From the NCBI RefSeq assembly GCF_011516635.5, contig NZ_CP096255.1:9063501-9127500 (forward strand): a DNA stretch of 64,000 nt, read 5' to 3'. The notes under the pieces are model-generated. The model saw only the letters and a program-made list of their open reading frames with translations. It was not told where the DNA came from and did no database searches. A program made the position numbers and the translations under genes. Below are positions 35,193 through 44,292 of this stretch, in pieces. The DNA comes from Bradyrhizobium barranii subsp. apii. Lineage in GTDB: Bacteria; Pseudomonadota; Alphaproteobacteria; Rhizobiales; Xanthobacteraceae. Position 1 is the stretch's first letter; the number at the start of each line of letters is the position of its first letter.

Positions 35193-37178
35193 TCAGAGCT
35201 CCATGCCGTCATTCGGGTCCATGGCGACCTGTCGCGCGACGCCTCGCATCTGCTGACGCATAAATCGGGACTGGCGGACCGCATCCTCGTGGTCGTCGAG
35301 AACGACGGCAAATTCCTCTGCGGGCGTCGGCTCGGTCGTCTCCTTTGCGATCGCAACGTGATCGGGGAGTTCGGGCTCGCGACGAAGGCCGCTGTTCGCC
35401 GTGTCTTCCTCTCCTTGCGCTCTGTCGGTTGCAAGTGGCACCGGCCTCGGCGTCCCGACCGTTGACCATCCGTCCGTTCGCGATGACCGACCGGATGTCG
35501 CCGGATCGGGCGGCGGCAAGACCCGCTCGCTAAACCGCCGATCCTCATAGTAGCGCACCTTCTTCGCCCGGATCGGCGGCGTGCCTGCCACCATCACGAT
35601 TTCGTCCACCGGCGGAAGCTGCATGACTTCGCCAGGGGTCAGCAGCGGTCTCGCCGTCTCCTGCCGAGAGACCATGAGGTGCCCCAGCCAGGGATTCAAC
35701 CTGTGCCCGGCATAGTTTTTCATCGCGCGCATCTCCGTCGCCGTACCCAAGGCGTCGGACACCCGCTTGGCGGTCCGCTCGTCATTGGTCGCGAAGCTGA
35801 CTCGGACGTGACAATTGTCGAGGATGGCATTGTTGGGCCCATAGGCCTTCTCGATCTGATTGAGCGACTGCGCGATCAGGAAACTTTTGATGCCGTACCC
35901 CGCCATGAAGGCGAGCGCGGATTCGAAGAAATCGAGACGCCCCAGTGCTGGGAACTCGTCAAGCATCATCAGGACTCGATGTCGACGATCGCGGGCGTGC
36001 AAGTCCTCGGTCAGGCGCCGGCCGATCTGGTTCAGCACCAGACGGATGAGGGGCTTGGTCCGCGAAATATCGGAGGGAGGCACCACCAGGTAGAGCGTCG
36101 TTGGGCGGCTATCTGCGATCAGATCCGCGATCCGCCAGTCGCATCGGCAGGTCACCTTGGCCACGACGGGATCGCGGTACAGCCCCAGGAAAGACATCGC
36201 CGTGGACAGGACGCCCGAACGTTCGTTCTCCGATTTGTTGAGCAGTTCGCGCGCGGTCGAGGCGACCACGGGATGAGCGCCAGGCTCGCCCAGGTGTGGG
36301 GTGGTCATCATCGCCTTCAGCGTCGCCTCGATAGGCCGCTTCGGGTCAGACAGGAAGGCGGCGACCCCGGCCAAGGTCTTGTCCGACTCGGCATAGAGGA
36401 CGTGGAGGATGGCTCCGACCAGGAGCGAATGACTGGTCTTCTCCCAATGGTTCCGCTTGTCGAGCGAACCTTCAGGGTCGACCAGGACGTCGGCGACGTT
36501 CTGAACGTCGCGAACCTCCCACTCCCCGCGCCGGACTTCGAGGAGCGGGTTGTAGGCTGAAGACTTTGGGTTGGTCGGATCGAACAACAGGACGCGGCCG
36601 TGCCGCGATCGGAAGCCGGCGGTCAGTTGCCAGTTCTCACCCTTGATGTCGTGCACGATCGCGGAGCCGGGCCAAGCCAACAACGAAGGAACGACGAGAC
36701 CGACACCCTTGCCGGATCGAGTGGGTGCAAAACACAATACGTGTTCCGGTCCATCATGGCGGAGGTAGTCGCGGTCGAGCTTGCCGAGCACCACGCCATC
36801 CGGACCAAGAAGTCCGGCCGCTCGAACCTCTTCCGCACCGGCCCAGCGCGCCGAGCCATAGGTCTCGACATTCTTGGCCTCACGCGCCCGCCAGACCGAC
36901 ATGCCGATCGCGACCGCGATCGAAACGAAGGTCCCCGACGCTGCGATGAAGGCACCCTCGACAAAGACCTGCGGTGCGTAGGCGTCATACACGAACCACC
37001 ACCAGAAGAAGACGGGCGGATAATAGACTTTGAAGCCCAACAGTTCGAACCAGGGTCGCCCGAGCTCCGGTTGATAGGCGAGGCGCCAAGCCGTCCACTC
37101 GGTTGCTCCCCAGATGGCAAGCAAGACGATCAGGCCGACGACGATCACCTGTCCCCAGAGAATTTTGGTTCCCGACAT
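35193..37178 (-). CDS. traG: Conjugal transfer coupling protein TraG (VirD4-like)
   Basis: The 661-residue type IV coupling protein has two or three N-terminal membrane helices. Walker A is FAPTRSGKGVGLVVPSLL, Walker B is HRVLMMLDEFPALGRLDFFE, and LIAQSLNQIEKAYGP follows. It links the relaxase-DNA complex to the Trb channel. ATG 37176-37178 lies eight bases after GGAAGGG; a GTG at 37187 is too close to it. It lies 36 bp after the relaxase gene. Confidence 0.93.
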   Translation of the reverse strand: MSGTKILWGQVIVVGLIVLLAIWGATEWTAWRLAYQPELGRPWFELLGFKVYYPPVFFWWWFVYDAYAPQVFVEGAFIAASGTFVSIAVAIGMSVWRAREAKNVETYGSARWAGAEEVRAAGLLGPDGVVLGKLDRDYLRHDGPEHVLCFAPTRSGKGVGLVVPSLLAWPGSAIVHDIKGENWQLTAGFRSRHGRVLLFDPTNPKSSAYNPLLEVRRGEWEVRDVQNVADVLVDPEGSLDKRNHWEKTSHSLLVGAILHVLYAESDKTLAGVAAFLSDPKRPIEATLKAMMTTPHLGEPGAHPVVASTARELLNKSENERSGVLSTAMSFLGLYRDPVVAKVTCRCDWRIADLIADSRPTTLYLVVPPSDISRTKPLIRLVLNQIGRRLTEDLHARDRRHRVLMMLDEFPALGRLDFFESALAFMAGYGIKSFLIAQSLNQIEKAYGPNNAILDNCHVRVSFATNDERTAKRVSDALGTATEMRAMKNYAGHRLNPWLGHLMVSRQETARPLLTPGEVMQLPPVDEIVMVAGTPPIRAKKVRYYEDRRFSERVLPPPDPATSGRSSRTDGWSTVGTPRPVPLATDRAQGEEDTANSGLRREPELPDHVAIAKETTEPTPAEEFAVVLDDHEDAVRQSRFMRQQMRGVARQVAMDPNDGMEL

Positions 37179-37214
37179 CCCTAACACCCTTCCGCAACTG
37201 AATTGGCAAGTTAG

Positions 37215-38978
37215 CTAGAGACCCAGGTCGCGCTTTCGACCAAAGCCCCACTCGATGCCACCGCCGTCCTTCACGATGCCGGAGACGTGTTGACCGAGCC
37301 TATTTTCGAGCTCGCGCGACCAGGGCACGAGCTGGAAGCCGAGCCCACTATCGATCATGGCGAAGCGTCCCGAGGTGAGCGTCAACCGCTGGCGATAGGT
37401 GCCCGCCACATGCTCCCCGGAGGCGGCGTTCACGTGAGGCAGGCCGGTGTCGGCCGAGACCTTTGCCGCCACCTCGTCCAGTTCGCGCCGCCGCAACGTG
37501 TTCAGGAGGTCGCGCTGCAGGATGATGTGCTGACCTTGCCGCCGCGCCAGGCCCTCTCGGATCAGATGCTCGGTACGGGCTTCCAAGGCATCGCGGGTCT
37601 CGCGGCCGAATCCGCCCATGGCGAGCGGCATTGGGTCGCGCTCGACCAGCCTGTGATCGAGCCAAGTCGCCCCTCTCGCGGTGACCTGCGCACCAAGATC
37701 GAAATCGGAACGGGTCGCGAGCACCAAGGTTGGGCGCGGGTCTCCGGCATGACCGAGGCGCCGAATTTCGACGATGCCACCAACTGGCGGCGCCTGGTCG
37801 AAGGCCTCGATTCCTCGGAAGCGCACGTGGTGCACGCGCCCGTCTGTTCCGTCGATCAGGGCGTAGGCCTCGCCCGTCAGTTCGTCGTGCAATCCCCGAT
37901 CAACCAGCCGTCCGATGATCTGGGACGTCGGCTGTCCACCATCGATGACATAGTCCGAAACGCCGCGCGCTCCCCCCCGCTCGGTAAAGGCGCGGTGCAT
38001 GGTCTTGATGATGTCGCCGCGCATACCGAGGTCACGCAAGCTACGCTCGGCCTCGAGCCCAACCATCCACTCCCCAGGCGCGGCGGATGCAGCAAGGCCC
38101 ATCTTCTCCAGATGTTGAAGGCGGCCGACCATCAGGCGCCGTATCTCTGGGTCGGAGCTGCCGGGATTCTCGGGGCGAAGATCGATGTAGCCGGTCTCAT
38201 CTGCAACCAGCCGGATCTCCCGATCGAGCCGCGTCCATCGTTCCGCCGTGACTTCCCTTTCCAGCGAGTTGCGGATCTCGTGCTCCGGTTTTGGACCCAG
38301 TTCGATGGCGACCAGTTCCTCGGCGCGGGAGCGCAGGCCCTGGCTGATGTAATCGCGAGAGATAACGAGATCTGCCCCTTCCCCCTCGATGCCCCGAACG
38401 AGAAGATGGACGTGAGGATTGTCCGTATTCCAGTGATCGACGGCGATCCAATCGAGCGGGGTGCCGAGATCGGTCTCCATCTGCTTGGCCAGATCGCGGG
38501 TGAAGGCCTTGAGGTCGGTCATCTCGCCAGCGTCCTCGGGCGAGACGATGAACCGGAAATGATGCCGGTCGTCGCTGCACCGTTCCGCGAAAGCTGCGCC
38601 ATCAGCACGATCGCTGCCTGCATCGAACATCTCTGCCCGCTCGCCAGTCCGAGTGACGCCCTCGCGCTTCAGATATGAGAGGTGGGCGGTCAGTGGTGCC
38701 GAGCGGAAGGCGCGCCCTTTGTGGCGAACCACGCGCGCCTTCACCACAACGCGCCGCGTTGGGCTGAACAATCTGGCGCGACCAAAGGACAGCCGGCCGC
38801 GGCCAAACGTCGAGCGTCCGTAGGCCGCCGAACGCCTGCCGGCTGCAGCCTGACCCGAGGTGTGCCCGGCCTTCTTCGCAGCGCGCAGGACCTGGTTGAT
38901 GAAGCTCTTTTGCTTCGGCGCGCGGGTACTGCGGATGCGCCCGGGCCGAACCTGAAGATCGCTGTCGCCTGCCGTCAT
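37215..38978 (-). CDS. Relaxase/mobilization nuclease with DUF3363 (RlxS/VirD2-like)
   Basis: The 587-residue protein has an N-terminal relaxase domain. The metal-binding histidine motif is WNTDNPHVHLLVRGIEGEG, preceded by HHFRFIVSPEDAGEMTDLKA. A C-terminal DUF3363 region carries IVEIRRLGHAGDPRPTLVLA. Relaxases nick oriT, stay covalently bound to the 5' end and pilot DNA through TraG and Trb. ATG 38976-38978 (MTAGDSDLQVRPG) fits better than the ATG at 38996. The gene lies just downstream of a candidate oriT hairpin and of an IS110 element. Confidence 0.9.
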   Translation of the reverse strand: MTAGDSDLQVRPGRIRSTRAPKQKSFINQVLRAAKKAGHTSGQAAAGRRSAAYGRSTFGRGRLSFGRARLFSPTRRVVVKARVVRHKGRAFRSAPLTAHLSYLKREGVTRTGERAEMFDAGSDRADGAAFAERCSDDRHHFRFIVSPEDAGEMTDLKAFTRDLAKQMETDLGTPLDWIAVDHWNTDNPHVHLLVRGIEGEGADLVISRDYISQGLRSRAEELVAIELGPKPEHEIRNSLEREVTAERWTRLDREIRLVADETGYIDLRPENPGSSDPEIRRLMVGRLQHLEKMGLAASAAPGEWMVGLEAERSLRDLGMRGDIIKTMHRAFTERGGARGVSDYVIDGGQPTSQIIGRLVDRGLHDELTGEAYALIDGTDGRVHHVRFRGIEAFDQAPPVGGIVEIRRLGHAGDPRPTLVLATRSDFDLGAQVTARGATWLDHRLVERDPMPLAMGGFGRETRDALEARTEHLIREGLARRQGQHIILQRDLLNTLRRRELDEVAAKVSADTGLPHVNAASGEHVAGTYRQRLTLTSGRFAMIDSGLGFQLVPWSRELENRLGQHVSGIVKDGGGIEWGFGRKRDLGL

Positions 38979-39534
38979 GGCCGGGCGTCCCAGCAATCAA
39001 CAGCGCAAGCGGTGCCGAAAAGGCCTTTGATTGCATTCGCCAAAACCCAAGGCGCGGCACGCGCCCCGACCGACCGGCACGCCGGAACCCAAGCCATGTC
39101 AATGGCTTGCGGTTCGACCGGCGAGCCCCTTTTATCTCGCCGTCTTAATCGGGCGTGTCGTCTCTCTGATCTCAACCATTCTCGCTTCCTTTCCCGTTTG
39201 CGACAAGGTCCTCCGCGCCACGCCATGACACGATGCGCCGCGATCGTCATGAGTCCTGATGCGCCGTGCAGTCTTCCGCGCTCATCGACGGCCAGGCTTC
39301 GCTGCAGCAAGGCAGCGCGGACGCCGTCGCGGCGCATCTTTCCATCGGCATGACGGAGCCACATCACAGGCAATCCGGCGCGATCGGTCGGCATCCGAAG
39401 ATGCACCGTCGCAGGCAAGATAACGTGCGTTCCGTCGTTCGTGTGCTGCACCAGTTCCTCATCCGCTCGCGCGGAGCTCCGTGTTCAATTCGCGGCGGGG
39501 ATCGTGCCGCCGACGTGCAAATCCCTTGCGCTTC
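38979..39534. other. Non-coding region with candidate oriT hairpin (39081-39122)
   Basis: This 556-bp region lies upstream of the relaxase gene and before the IS110 transposase. At its centre is a long inverted repeat. GCCG and GAACC precede a perfect CAAGCCAT-GTCA-ATGGCTTG core at 39090-39109, and a matching GGTTC (39111-39115) and CCGGC follow. oriT sites often carry such hairpins beside the relaxase gene. No nic consensus is recognised. Possible frames here (for example 38975-39451 minus) show no known protein. Confidence 0.5.
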
Positions 39535-40623
39535 TCATGCGTAGACTCCGAGCAGCCGGCGATCCTTGGCCGCGGCGCGTGCGCTGACGTCGGCCGCCGC
39601 GACGTCCGGATCGCCGCAGTAGAAGGTGCCGCCACTCCACATCGCGTGCATGATCACGGCGAGCTTGCGCGCCACCGCGACGGTGGCCTTGCGGTGCGAG
39701 GAGCGCTTCGCCAGCGCCAGCCCCCAGGTCTTGACCTTGTCCTTTTTCCTGTAGCGGGTCAGCAAAGCGCTGGCCGCTTCATAGAGCGCCCGCCGCACGT
39801 CGCCGTCGCCGGCCTTGCTGATCCGCCCCTTGACGTCGATCGAAGAGCCGGACTGCCAACGCCGCGAGGTCAGACCAAAATACGCCGCGACGTCGCGCGA
39901 GCGCTTGAAGCGCGACGGATCATCGACCGCGGTCATGAAGCTCAAGGCCGCGATCGGACCGACGCCGGGAATCTGCATGAAGCGGCGGCACAGCTCATGG
40001 CCGGCGACCAGGCGAACCACCAGATCGTGCAGCCGGCAGTACTCCTTCCACAAGGCGGCGCGCGCATTCAACATGGCATCGATCAGTTCGCTGACCAGCG
40101 CATCGCCGGCCACCGCCTCGCGCACGGCTTGCGCAAAACCGCCGCGCCCGACCCGGTTCAGCCGGATGCCGAACACCTTCAGCGAGTGCCGGATTGCGTT
40201 CTCGAGGTCCAGGAACTTGCGCTTCAAATTGCGCCGGTGGGTCAACAACAGCCGCAGCCGGTAGCAGGCCGCGCTCTTGATGTGGGCGCGCCGGAACCAG
40301 CCGGTCCGCATGATGTGAGCGATGCCGAGCGCGTCCGCCTTGTCGGTCTTGTTGCGCTGCGCCTTCAGCGCCGCGCGCACGTGCAGGGTCTCCAGGCAGA
40401 CCGCCGGCAGGCCGAGCTTGAGCAGTTCCGGATGCAGCCAGGGCGACAGCGAGCCTGCCTCGTGGCCGAGCCGCCGCAACCGGCCCTGATACGGCGCAAG
40501 CGCCGCCCTGATCGTCTCCGGATCGGTCACTACCGCAACCTCCAGCGCTACCTCGCCCTTGTCATCCACCACGCACACGGCCGTCTCGTCCATGCCGACA
40601 TCCAGACCACAAAAGTATTCCAT
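39535..40623 (-). CDS. IS110-family transposase
   Basis: The 362-residue transposase starts MEYFCGLDVGMDETAVCVVD with the first catalytic aspartate. GHEAGSLSPWLHPE and RNKTDKADALGIAHIMR supply the remaining DEDD residues. The C-terminal Tnp_IS110 (transposase_20) domain shows MQIPGVGPIAALSFMTAVDD and the serine-bearing region SRRWQSGSSIDVKG. It appears intact. IS110 elements lack long terminal repeats, so its ends cannot be fixed; they probably lie within 39120-40816. It sits between the lytic transglycosylase gene and the relaxase gene and may interrupt the transfer operon. Confidence 0.92.
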   Translation of the reverse strand: MEYFCGLDVGMDETAVCVVDDKGEVALEVAVVTDPETIRAALAPYQGRLRRLGHEAGSLSPWLHPELLKLGLPAVCLETLHVRAALKAQRNKTDKADALGIAHIMRTGWFRRAHIKSAACYRLRLLLTHRRNLKRKFLDLENAIRHSLKVFGIRLNRVGRGGFAQAVREAVAGDALVSELIDAMLNARAALWKEYCRLHDLVVRLVAGHELCRRFMQIPGVGPIAALSFMTAVDDPSRFKRSRDVAAYFGLTSRRWQSGSSIDVKGRISKAGDGDVRRALYEAASALLTRYRKKDKVKTWGLALAKRSSHRKATVAVARKLAVIMHAMWSGGTFYCGDPDVAAADVSARAAAKDRRLLGVYA

Positions 40624-40816
40624 CGCACGCCTCCCGCGTTGCCGAGGCGGCGCACTGTGCGCGTCATTCATCGCGCAGACCACTTGCGCTGTGGCCGCAA
40701 CTCCCGGTGCAGACCGATTACGGGCGGCCGTCCTGACGTCGTGCCTGCCCACTGCGCTCGCCTTTCCGCCCATTCATGTCCAACGTACGCCACTGCATGC
40801 CAGCTTGTGCATTCGC

Positions 40817-41716
40817 TCATCGCGAGCCTCCTGCATCAGATCTCGCGACGAACAACCCTGTTGCCGGCGGCACGATAGCCGAAATGTCGTGAACGGAGGT
40901 CGCCGTCAGAGCCCGATTTGACGAGCGCCCAAACTGCAGCGGGTCAGCGGTGTTCGTACTTTCAGATCGCACAACAAAGAGCGCCGCTGCTGGTGGCCGC
41001 AGATTGGCGACGGCACCAGAAGCTGCGATGTCGCTACCGATGACAGGTACAAGCTTCTGCAAATAGGCCTGGGTCTCGGCCGGCAATGGGCGGCCGGCGA
41101 GATGTTCTTCGTAACGAGCAGGTCCCGCGTTGTAGGCTGCAAGGAAACCTGGCGAACCGTACCGGTCGAGCAGTTCGCGCAGGTACGCGGTCCCCGCAAG
41201 AATATTGTCACCGGGATCGTAGGGATCGTTGCCGAGGTCATACCGCAAACGCAGCTCAGCCCACGTCCCCGGCATGATCTGCATTAATCCCATGGCGCCT
41301 TTCGGTGACCTAGCACGCACGTTTCGGGCGCTTTCAACGTCTATGACTGCGCGTATCCAGCGCACCGGCACGCCAAACCAGCGCGAGGCATGCTCAACGA
41401 AATGCACAAATGGATCGCTGGTTGCATATTTTGCCGTAGGGTCCGCGGGTCGCCCCTCGGCGACAGCGGTAGCATTGCCTGCTGCCAGCGCAGCGAACAA
41501 CGGTACGATCGCGCGCAGGCTGCTCTCGAACAAGCGCAAGCATGTCGTCGTGCTCGCGCCCGTCCAGGGTAAAGCCGCTTCGCGCCGGCCCTTCGGCCGC
41601 CCTGGACCGGCGCTGCGCGCGACGGCCGCGTAGTCGTTGGTCGGGACGGAGGAATGGTGCAGCACTCGGCCGAACAGAGGAATGGCAGGGCGGAAACGTA
41701 GGACACGCACGATCAT
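40817..41716 (-). CDS. Conjugation-associated lytic transglycosylase (VirB1-like)
   Basis: The 299-residue product contains an SLT domain. The catalytic glutamate lies in WIRAVIDVESARNVRARSPK, followed by GAMGLMQIMPGTWAELRLRY, NILAGTAYLRELLDRYGSPG and FLAAYNAGPARYEEH. A hydrophobic stretch after a long basic N-terminus (about residues 60-85) probably exports it. It would open peptidoglycan locally for the mating channel. ATG 41714-41716 overlaps the traF stop by four bases. Confidence 0.9.
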   Translation of the reverse strand: MIVRVLRFRPAIPLFGRVLHHSSVPTNDYAAVARSAGPGRPKGRREAALPWTGASTTTCLRLFESSLRAIVPLFAALAAGNATAVAEGRPADPTAKYATSDPFVHFVEHASRWFGVPVRWIRAVIDVESARNVRARSPKGAMGLMQIMPGTWAELRLRYDLGNDPYDPGDNILAGTAYLRELLDRYGSPGFLAAYNAGPARYEEHLAGRPLPAETQAYLQKLVPVIGSDIAASGAVANLRPPAAALFVVRSESTNTADPLQFGRSSNRALTATSVHDISAIVPPATGLFVARSDAGGSR

Positions 41717-42225
41717 TCCTCCCACGTCCACACCGGGACGGCACGGCCGATCACGGCCGACGCCGGAAGAAATCCAAAATATCGACCGTCAAGGGAGTCG
41801 TCCGACTGCCAGTTCATAAGGAAGAGCTCGCCGTCGCCGACCACGCGACAACCCTGCCATTTCGGCAGCGGCCGGCCGCGCACGTCGCGATCTCGCGCCT
41901 TGCCCATTTCGATGCCGTCAACCGAAATCGCGAGCCCGTTTCTGCAGACCGTCTGTCCGGGCAACGCAAGGACCCGCTTGAGCATGGGGACGCCGACCGG
42001 TAGATAGCCGTTCAGGTCGAGAAAGGTCGCGAGCGGCTCCGGCGGCTGAATGGCGATCAGCTCGGTAACATGGAGGCGAGTCGCTGGCCGCAAACGATAG
42101 AGACCCATTGGCACGCTCGCCGTTGCATTCCAGATGTAAAGCGGAAGCGGCTCCAGTACAATCGTCGCGACGAGCGCAGCAGCGACCACAAACGTCGCGG
42201 TCAGCGTCTTCAGGCGGCTGGTCAT
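41713..42225 (-). CDS. traF: TraF-type S26 peptidase for pilin maturation
   Basis: The 170-residue membrane peptidase has one N-terminal helix, the catalytic serine motif NATASVPMGLYRL (about Ser38) and the catalytic lysine motif MLKRVLALPGQTVCRNG. A C-terminal box LDGRYFGFLPASAVIGRAVP is typical of TraF. It processes and cyclises TrbC in related systems. Four-base overlaps on both sides couple it to DUF2840 and the transglycosylase. Confidence 0.9.
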   Translation of the reverse strand: MTSRLKTLTATFVVAAALVATIVLEPLPLYIWNATASVPMGLYRLRPATRLHVTELIAIQPPEPLATFLDLNGYLPVGVPMLKRVLALPGQTVCRNGLAISVDGIEMGKARDRDVRGRPLPKWQGCRVVGDGELFLMNWQSDDSLDGRYFGFLPASAVIGRAVPVWTWEE

Positions 42226-42686
42226 CGCATTACCCTCTGACGGTGAAGCCAGGCCTGGTGACGCGCTTTCGTGTACGAACGCGGGTTCTCGTTGACGGAC
42301 AGACGGTTATGAACGTGATGCCAATGATCGGGCGCGACGTCGGCGGGATTGATGCCGAGCGCCTCAACGGCATCGATCATCTGCAGCACGCGCTCGACCT
42401 TGGGCCACCCTGACAGGCGCAGCAGAATCTCGCCGCCGGGTGTCACATAAGGAACGGTCGAGCAGCGCTGTCCCGGCGCAACCGCGCGCAGGATGTCGAT
42501 CCGTGAAATGACCGTTCCAAAGTCGTTGGAGGTCCAACGGACAAAGGCAAAGATGCTGCCTGGCGCGAAAGACAGGACACGCCGTTGACGATCAAGCTTC
42601 CGTTCCTTGACGATGCGGCCGAACCGAATGCGGTTTTCAATCCGCTTCTCGAGCCACAGCACTTCCACTTCGGTGAGATCGCTCAT
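42222..42686 (-). CDS. DUF2840 protein
   Basis: The 154-residue cytosolic protein starts MSDLTEVEVLWLEKRIENRI at ATG 42684-42686 with GGGAG upstream. It contains SFAPGSIFAFVRWTSNDFGT and a C-terminal HVHNRLSVNENPRSYTKARH. DUF2840 genes occur just ahead of traF in rhizobial and sphingomonad ICEs. Function unknown. In many relatives a ParA gene precedes it; here repA and the iterons do. Confidence 0.83.
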   Translation of the reverse strand: MSDLTEVEVLWLEKRIENRIRFGRIVKERKLDRQRRVLSFAPGSIFAFVRWTSNDFGTVISRIDILRAVAPGQRCSTVPYVTPGGEILLRLSGWPKVERVLQMIDAVEALGINPADVAPDHWHHVHNRLSVNENPRSYTKARHQAWLHRQRVMR

Positions 42687-42789
42687 GCCGTTGCTCCCTG
42701 AGGCTGGAATGGGGAGCGGTGAGTCTTGGGGACAGTGAAGTACCTGCACGGCCTCTGCCGACAAGCACGACCGACGGCCGGCCATTGCC

Positions 42790-42970
42790 AGTCGCCGCCA
42801 GGGCGGCTTGTGGCCTGGTCCGTTAGAAGAAATCCGGAGGATTTCTGGTTAGTAAAGTTAGAGCGGCTGGAAAGCGCTGAGAAACAAGCGCTTACGCTCG
42901 ATTCCGGTCCCCGATAGCACGAGGATCGGGTCCCCGATAGCACGAGGGTTGCGGTCCCCCATAGCACGAG
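42790..42970. repeat. Three 18-bp iterons plus hairpins, candidate oriV
   Basis: GGTCCCCGATAGCACGAG occurs at 42906-42923 and 42929-42946, and with one change (C for G) at 42953-42970. The 23- and 24-bp spacing is about two helical turns. Two inverted repeats lie nearby: AGAAATCC-GGA-GGATTTCT (42828-42846) and AAGCGCT/AGCGCTT (42872-42893). The array ends five bases from the repA stop. Phased iterons next to a replication initiator gene suggest an origin used when the ICE is excised. Confidence 0.72.
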
Positions 42971-42975
42971 CTGAT

Positions 42976-43857
42976 TCACAGGTTATCCTCCGAATTTGGA
43001 ACGAGACCGCGCCGGCGCAGGCGCGCCGCTAGGGGATCGACGGGTGTTGGCGCGAAGTTCAGCCGCTCGGCACCGTTCGGATCGCGTGTGAGCACGAGCC
43101 GATAGCCAGGCAATGTCTGACGCTGGACGATCTGACGTACGTCGTAAGCAAAGTGCTTGAGCGGAGAGAGGATGCCGGACTTGGCATGGAGGTGCACAAG
43201 GTCAAAGCTCCATCCGCCATCCTGACGGCCGCCGTGCTTGCGCACGAGACGGTAAAGCCATCGTTCAAGCCCGCCCGTCAGGTCGAAATAGGCGCGATCG
43301 ATCGTCAGCACGAGCGCGTCATCAATAACGCTGGCATAGAACCAATCTGGCAGGATCAGTTCGAGCCCGAACGGCCGGCCATTTGCATCGGCCGTCTCCT
43401 TCCACTCGTTGATCCAGGAGAAGCGATGCCGTCTCCGCTCTGTCGGCTGGCGGATCGAAGTCAGCACCGTCGTTGACTGCAACCTGTCGAGACCAGCCTT
43501 CAACCGGTCATAGTCTCGCGCGCTGGTGCCACGGCCGACAAACGTCAGAATCTCGTAGGGCGTTGCAGCCATCAGGCGCGACGTCTTCAGGCCGACGTCA
43601 CGTGCTTCGACTATCTGGGAAGCAGCCCAGATTAGAACGTCCGCATCCCAAATGGTCGCCATCCCGTGTTCCGGCATGGCTTCGACACGAATTGCGATCG
43701 CACCGGCACGGAAATCGATCGGTACAATCCGCTTTGTTTTTGCGAGCGAGAAGAATGGATAAGCCATCAGATCCTGCGCGTCGCGCGGCGCGAGGTCGCC
43801 GGGCAGCGCCCGAAAGAGGTCAAGCTGGTCGCGCTCGGAATGGGGTTTGCGCCGCAT
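42976..43857 (-). CDS. repA: Replication initiator protein A (RepA family)
   Basis: The 293-residue protein starts MTMRRKPHSERDQLDLFRAL-type sequence at about 43855-43863 and contains LMAYPFFSLAKTKRIVPIDF, then WDADVLIWAASQIVEARDVG and FDLTGGLERWLYRLVRKHGG. These match replication initiator A proteins of alphaproteobacterial plasmids and ICEs. Start choice lies between ATG 43857 and an upstream GTG at 43863. It should bind the iterons directly downstream of its stop codon. It follows rdfS closely, so replication and excision genes may be expressed together. Confidence 0.85.
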   Translation of the reverse strand: MRRKPHSERDQLDLFRALPGDLAPRDAQDLMAYPFFSLAKTKRIVPIDFRAGAIAIRVEAMPEHGMATIWDADVLIWAASQIVEARDVGLKTSRLMAATPYEILTFVGRGTSARDYDRLKAGLDRLQSTTVLTSIRQPTERRRHRFSWINEWKETADANGRPFGLELILPDWFYASVIDDALVLTIDRAYFDLTGGLERWLYRLVRKHGGRQDGGWSFDLVHLHAKSGILSPLKHFAYDVRQIVQRQTLPGYRLVLTRDPNGAERLNFAPTPVDPLAARLRRRGLVPNSEDNL

Positions 43858-43879
43858 GGTCACTGCTCTCAGGCGACGA

Positions 43880-44161
43880 TCAGCGACGTTCCTGGCCTGC
43901 ATACGGGCGCAGTACCGGGTGCTTCTTGGCCGGCAGAACAGTGCCCTTGCCGGGATCCGACGTTGACGTCTTGGCGCCGAGATCAGCCCATGCTTTCAGG
44001 TCATCCAGAGCGTAGACGACGCGCCCGCCGATCTTCCGATACGTCGGCCCGGTGCCGTACGTACGGTGCTTCTCAAGCGTGCGTCCCGAGAGACCAAGAT
44101 AGCGCGCGGCCTCCGGTGTACGCAGGAAGCGCGGGGGGAGATCGGCCATCGAATCGGGCAT
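43880..44161 (-). CDS. rdfS: RdfS-like excisionase (AlpA/MerR-type winged helix)
   Basis: The 93-residue protein has a helix-turn-helix of the excisionase type: RFLRTPEAARYLGLSGRTLE, then KHRTYGTGPTYRKIGGRVVY and ALDDLKAWAD. A basic tail follows. It matches RdfS, the recombination directionality factor that drives ICEMlSymR7A excision and is activated by FseA. ATG 44159-44161 has TTGGAG seven bases upstream. It lies 131 bp downstream of fseA and just ahead of repA, the order expected if excision triggers replication and transfer. Confidence 0.8.
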   Translation of the reverse strand: MPDSMADLPPRFLRTPEAARYLGLSGRTLEKHRTYGTGPTYRKIGGRVVYALDDLKAWADLGAKTSTSDPGKGTVLPAKKHPVLRPYAGQERR

Positions 44162-44292
44162 TTGAGAACTCCAAGGTGACAGCGCACCGCGCGCGGCGGA
44201 GCCGGCGCGTGTGCGGTCATCATGGAGAAGCGCGATATCGGAGGGGGATGCCGAATATCGGGGGGTCGATATTCGGCACCCCAGGAAGGGCG

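Noticed and set aside
37826..37845. CACGTGGTGC sequence resembling the fseA palindrome
   Set aside because: It lies inside the relaxase coding sequence and is explained by codon usage; it is not a full dyad of the same form.
37287..38678. 463-codon open frame on the plus strand over the relaxase gene
   Set aside because: It is antisense to the relaxase; the relaxase HxH motif lies on the minus strand.
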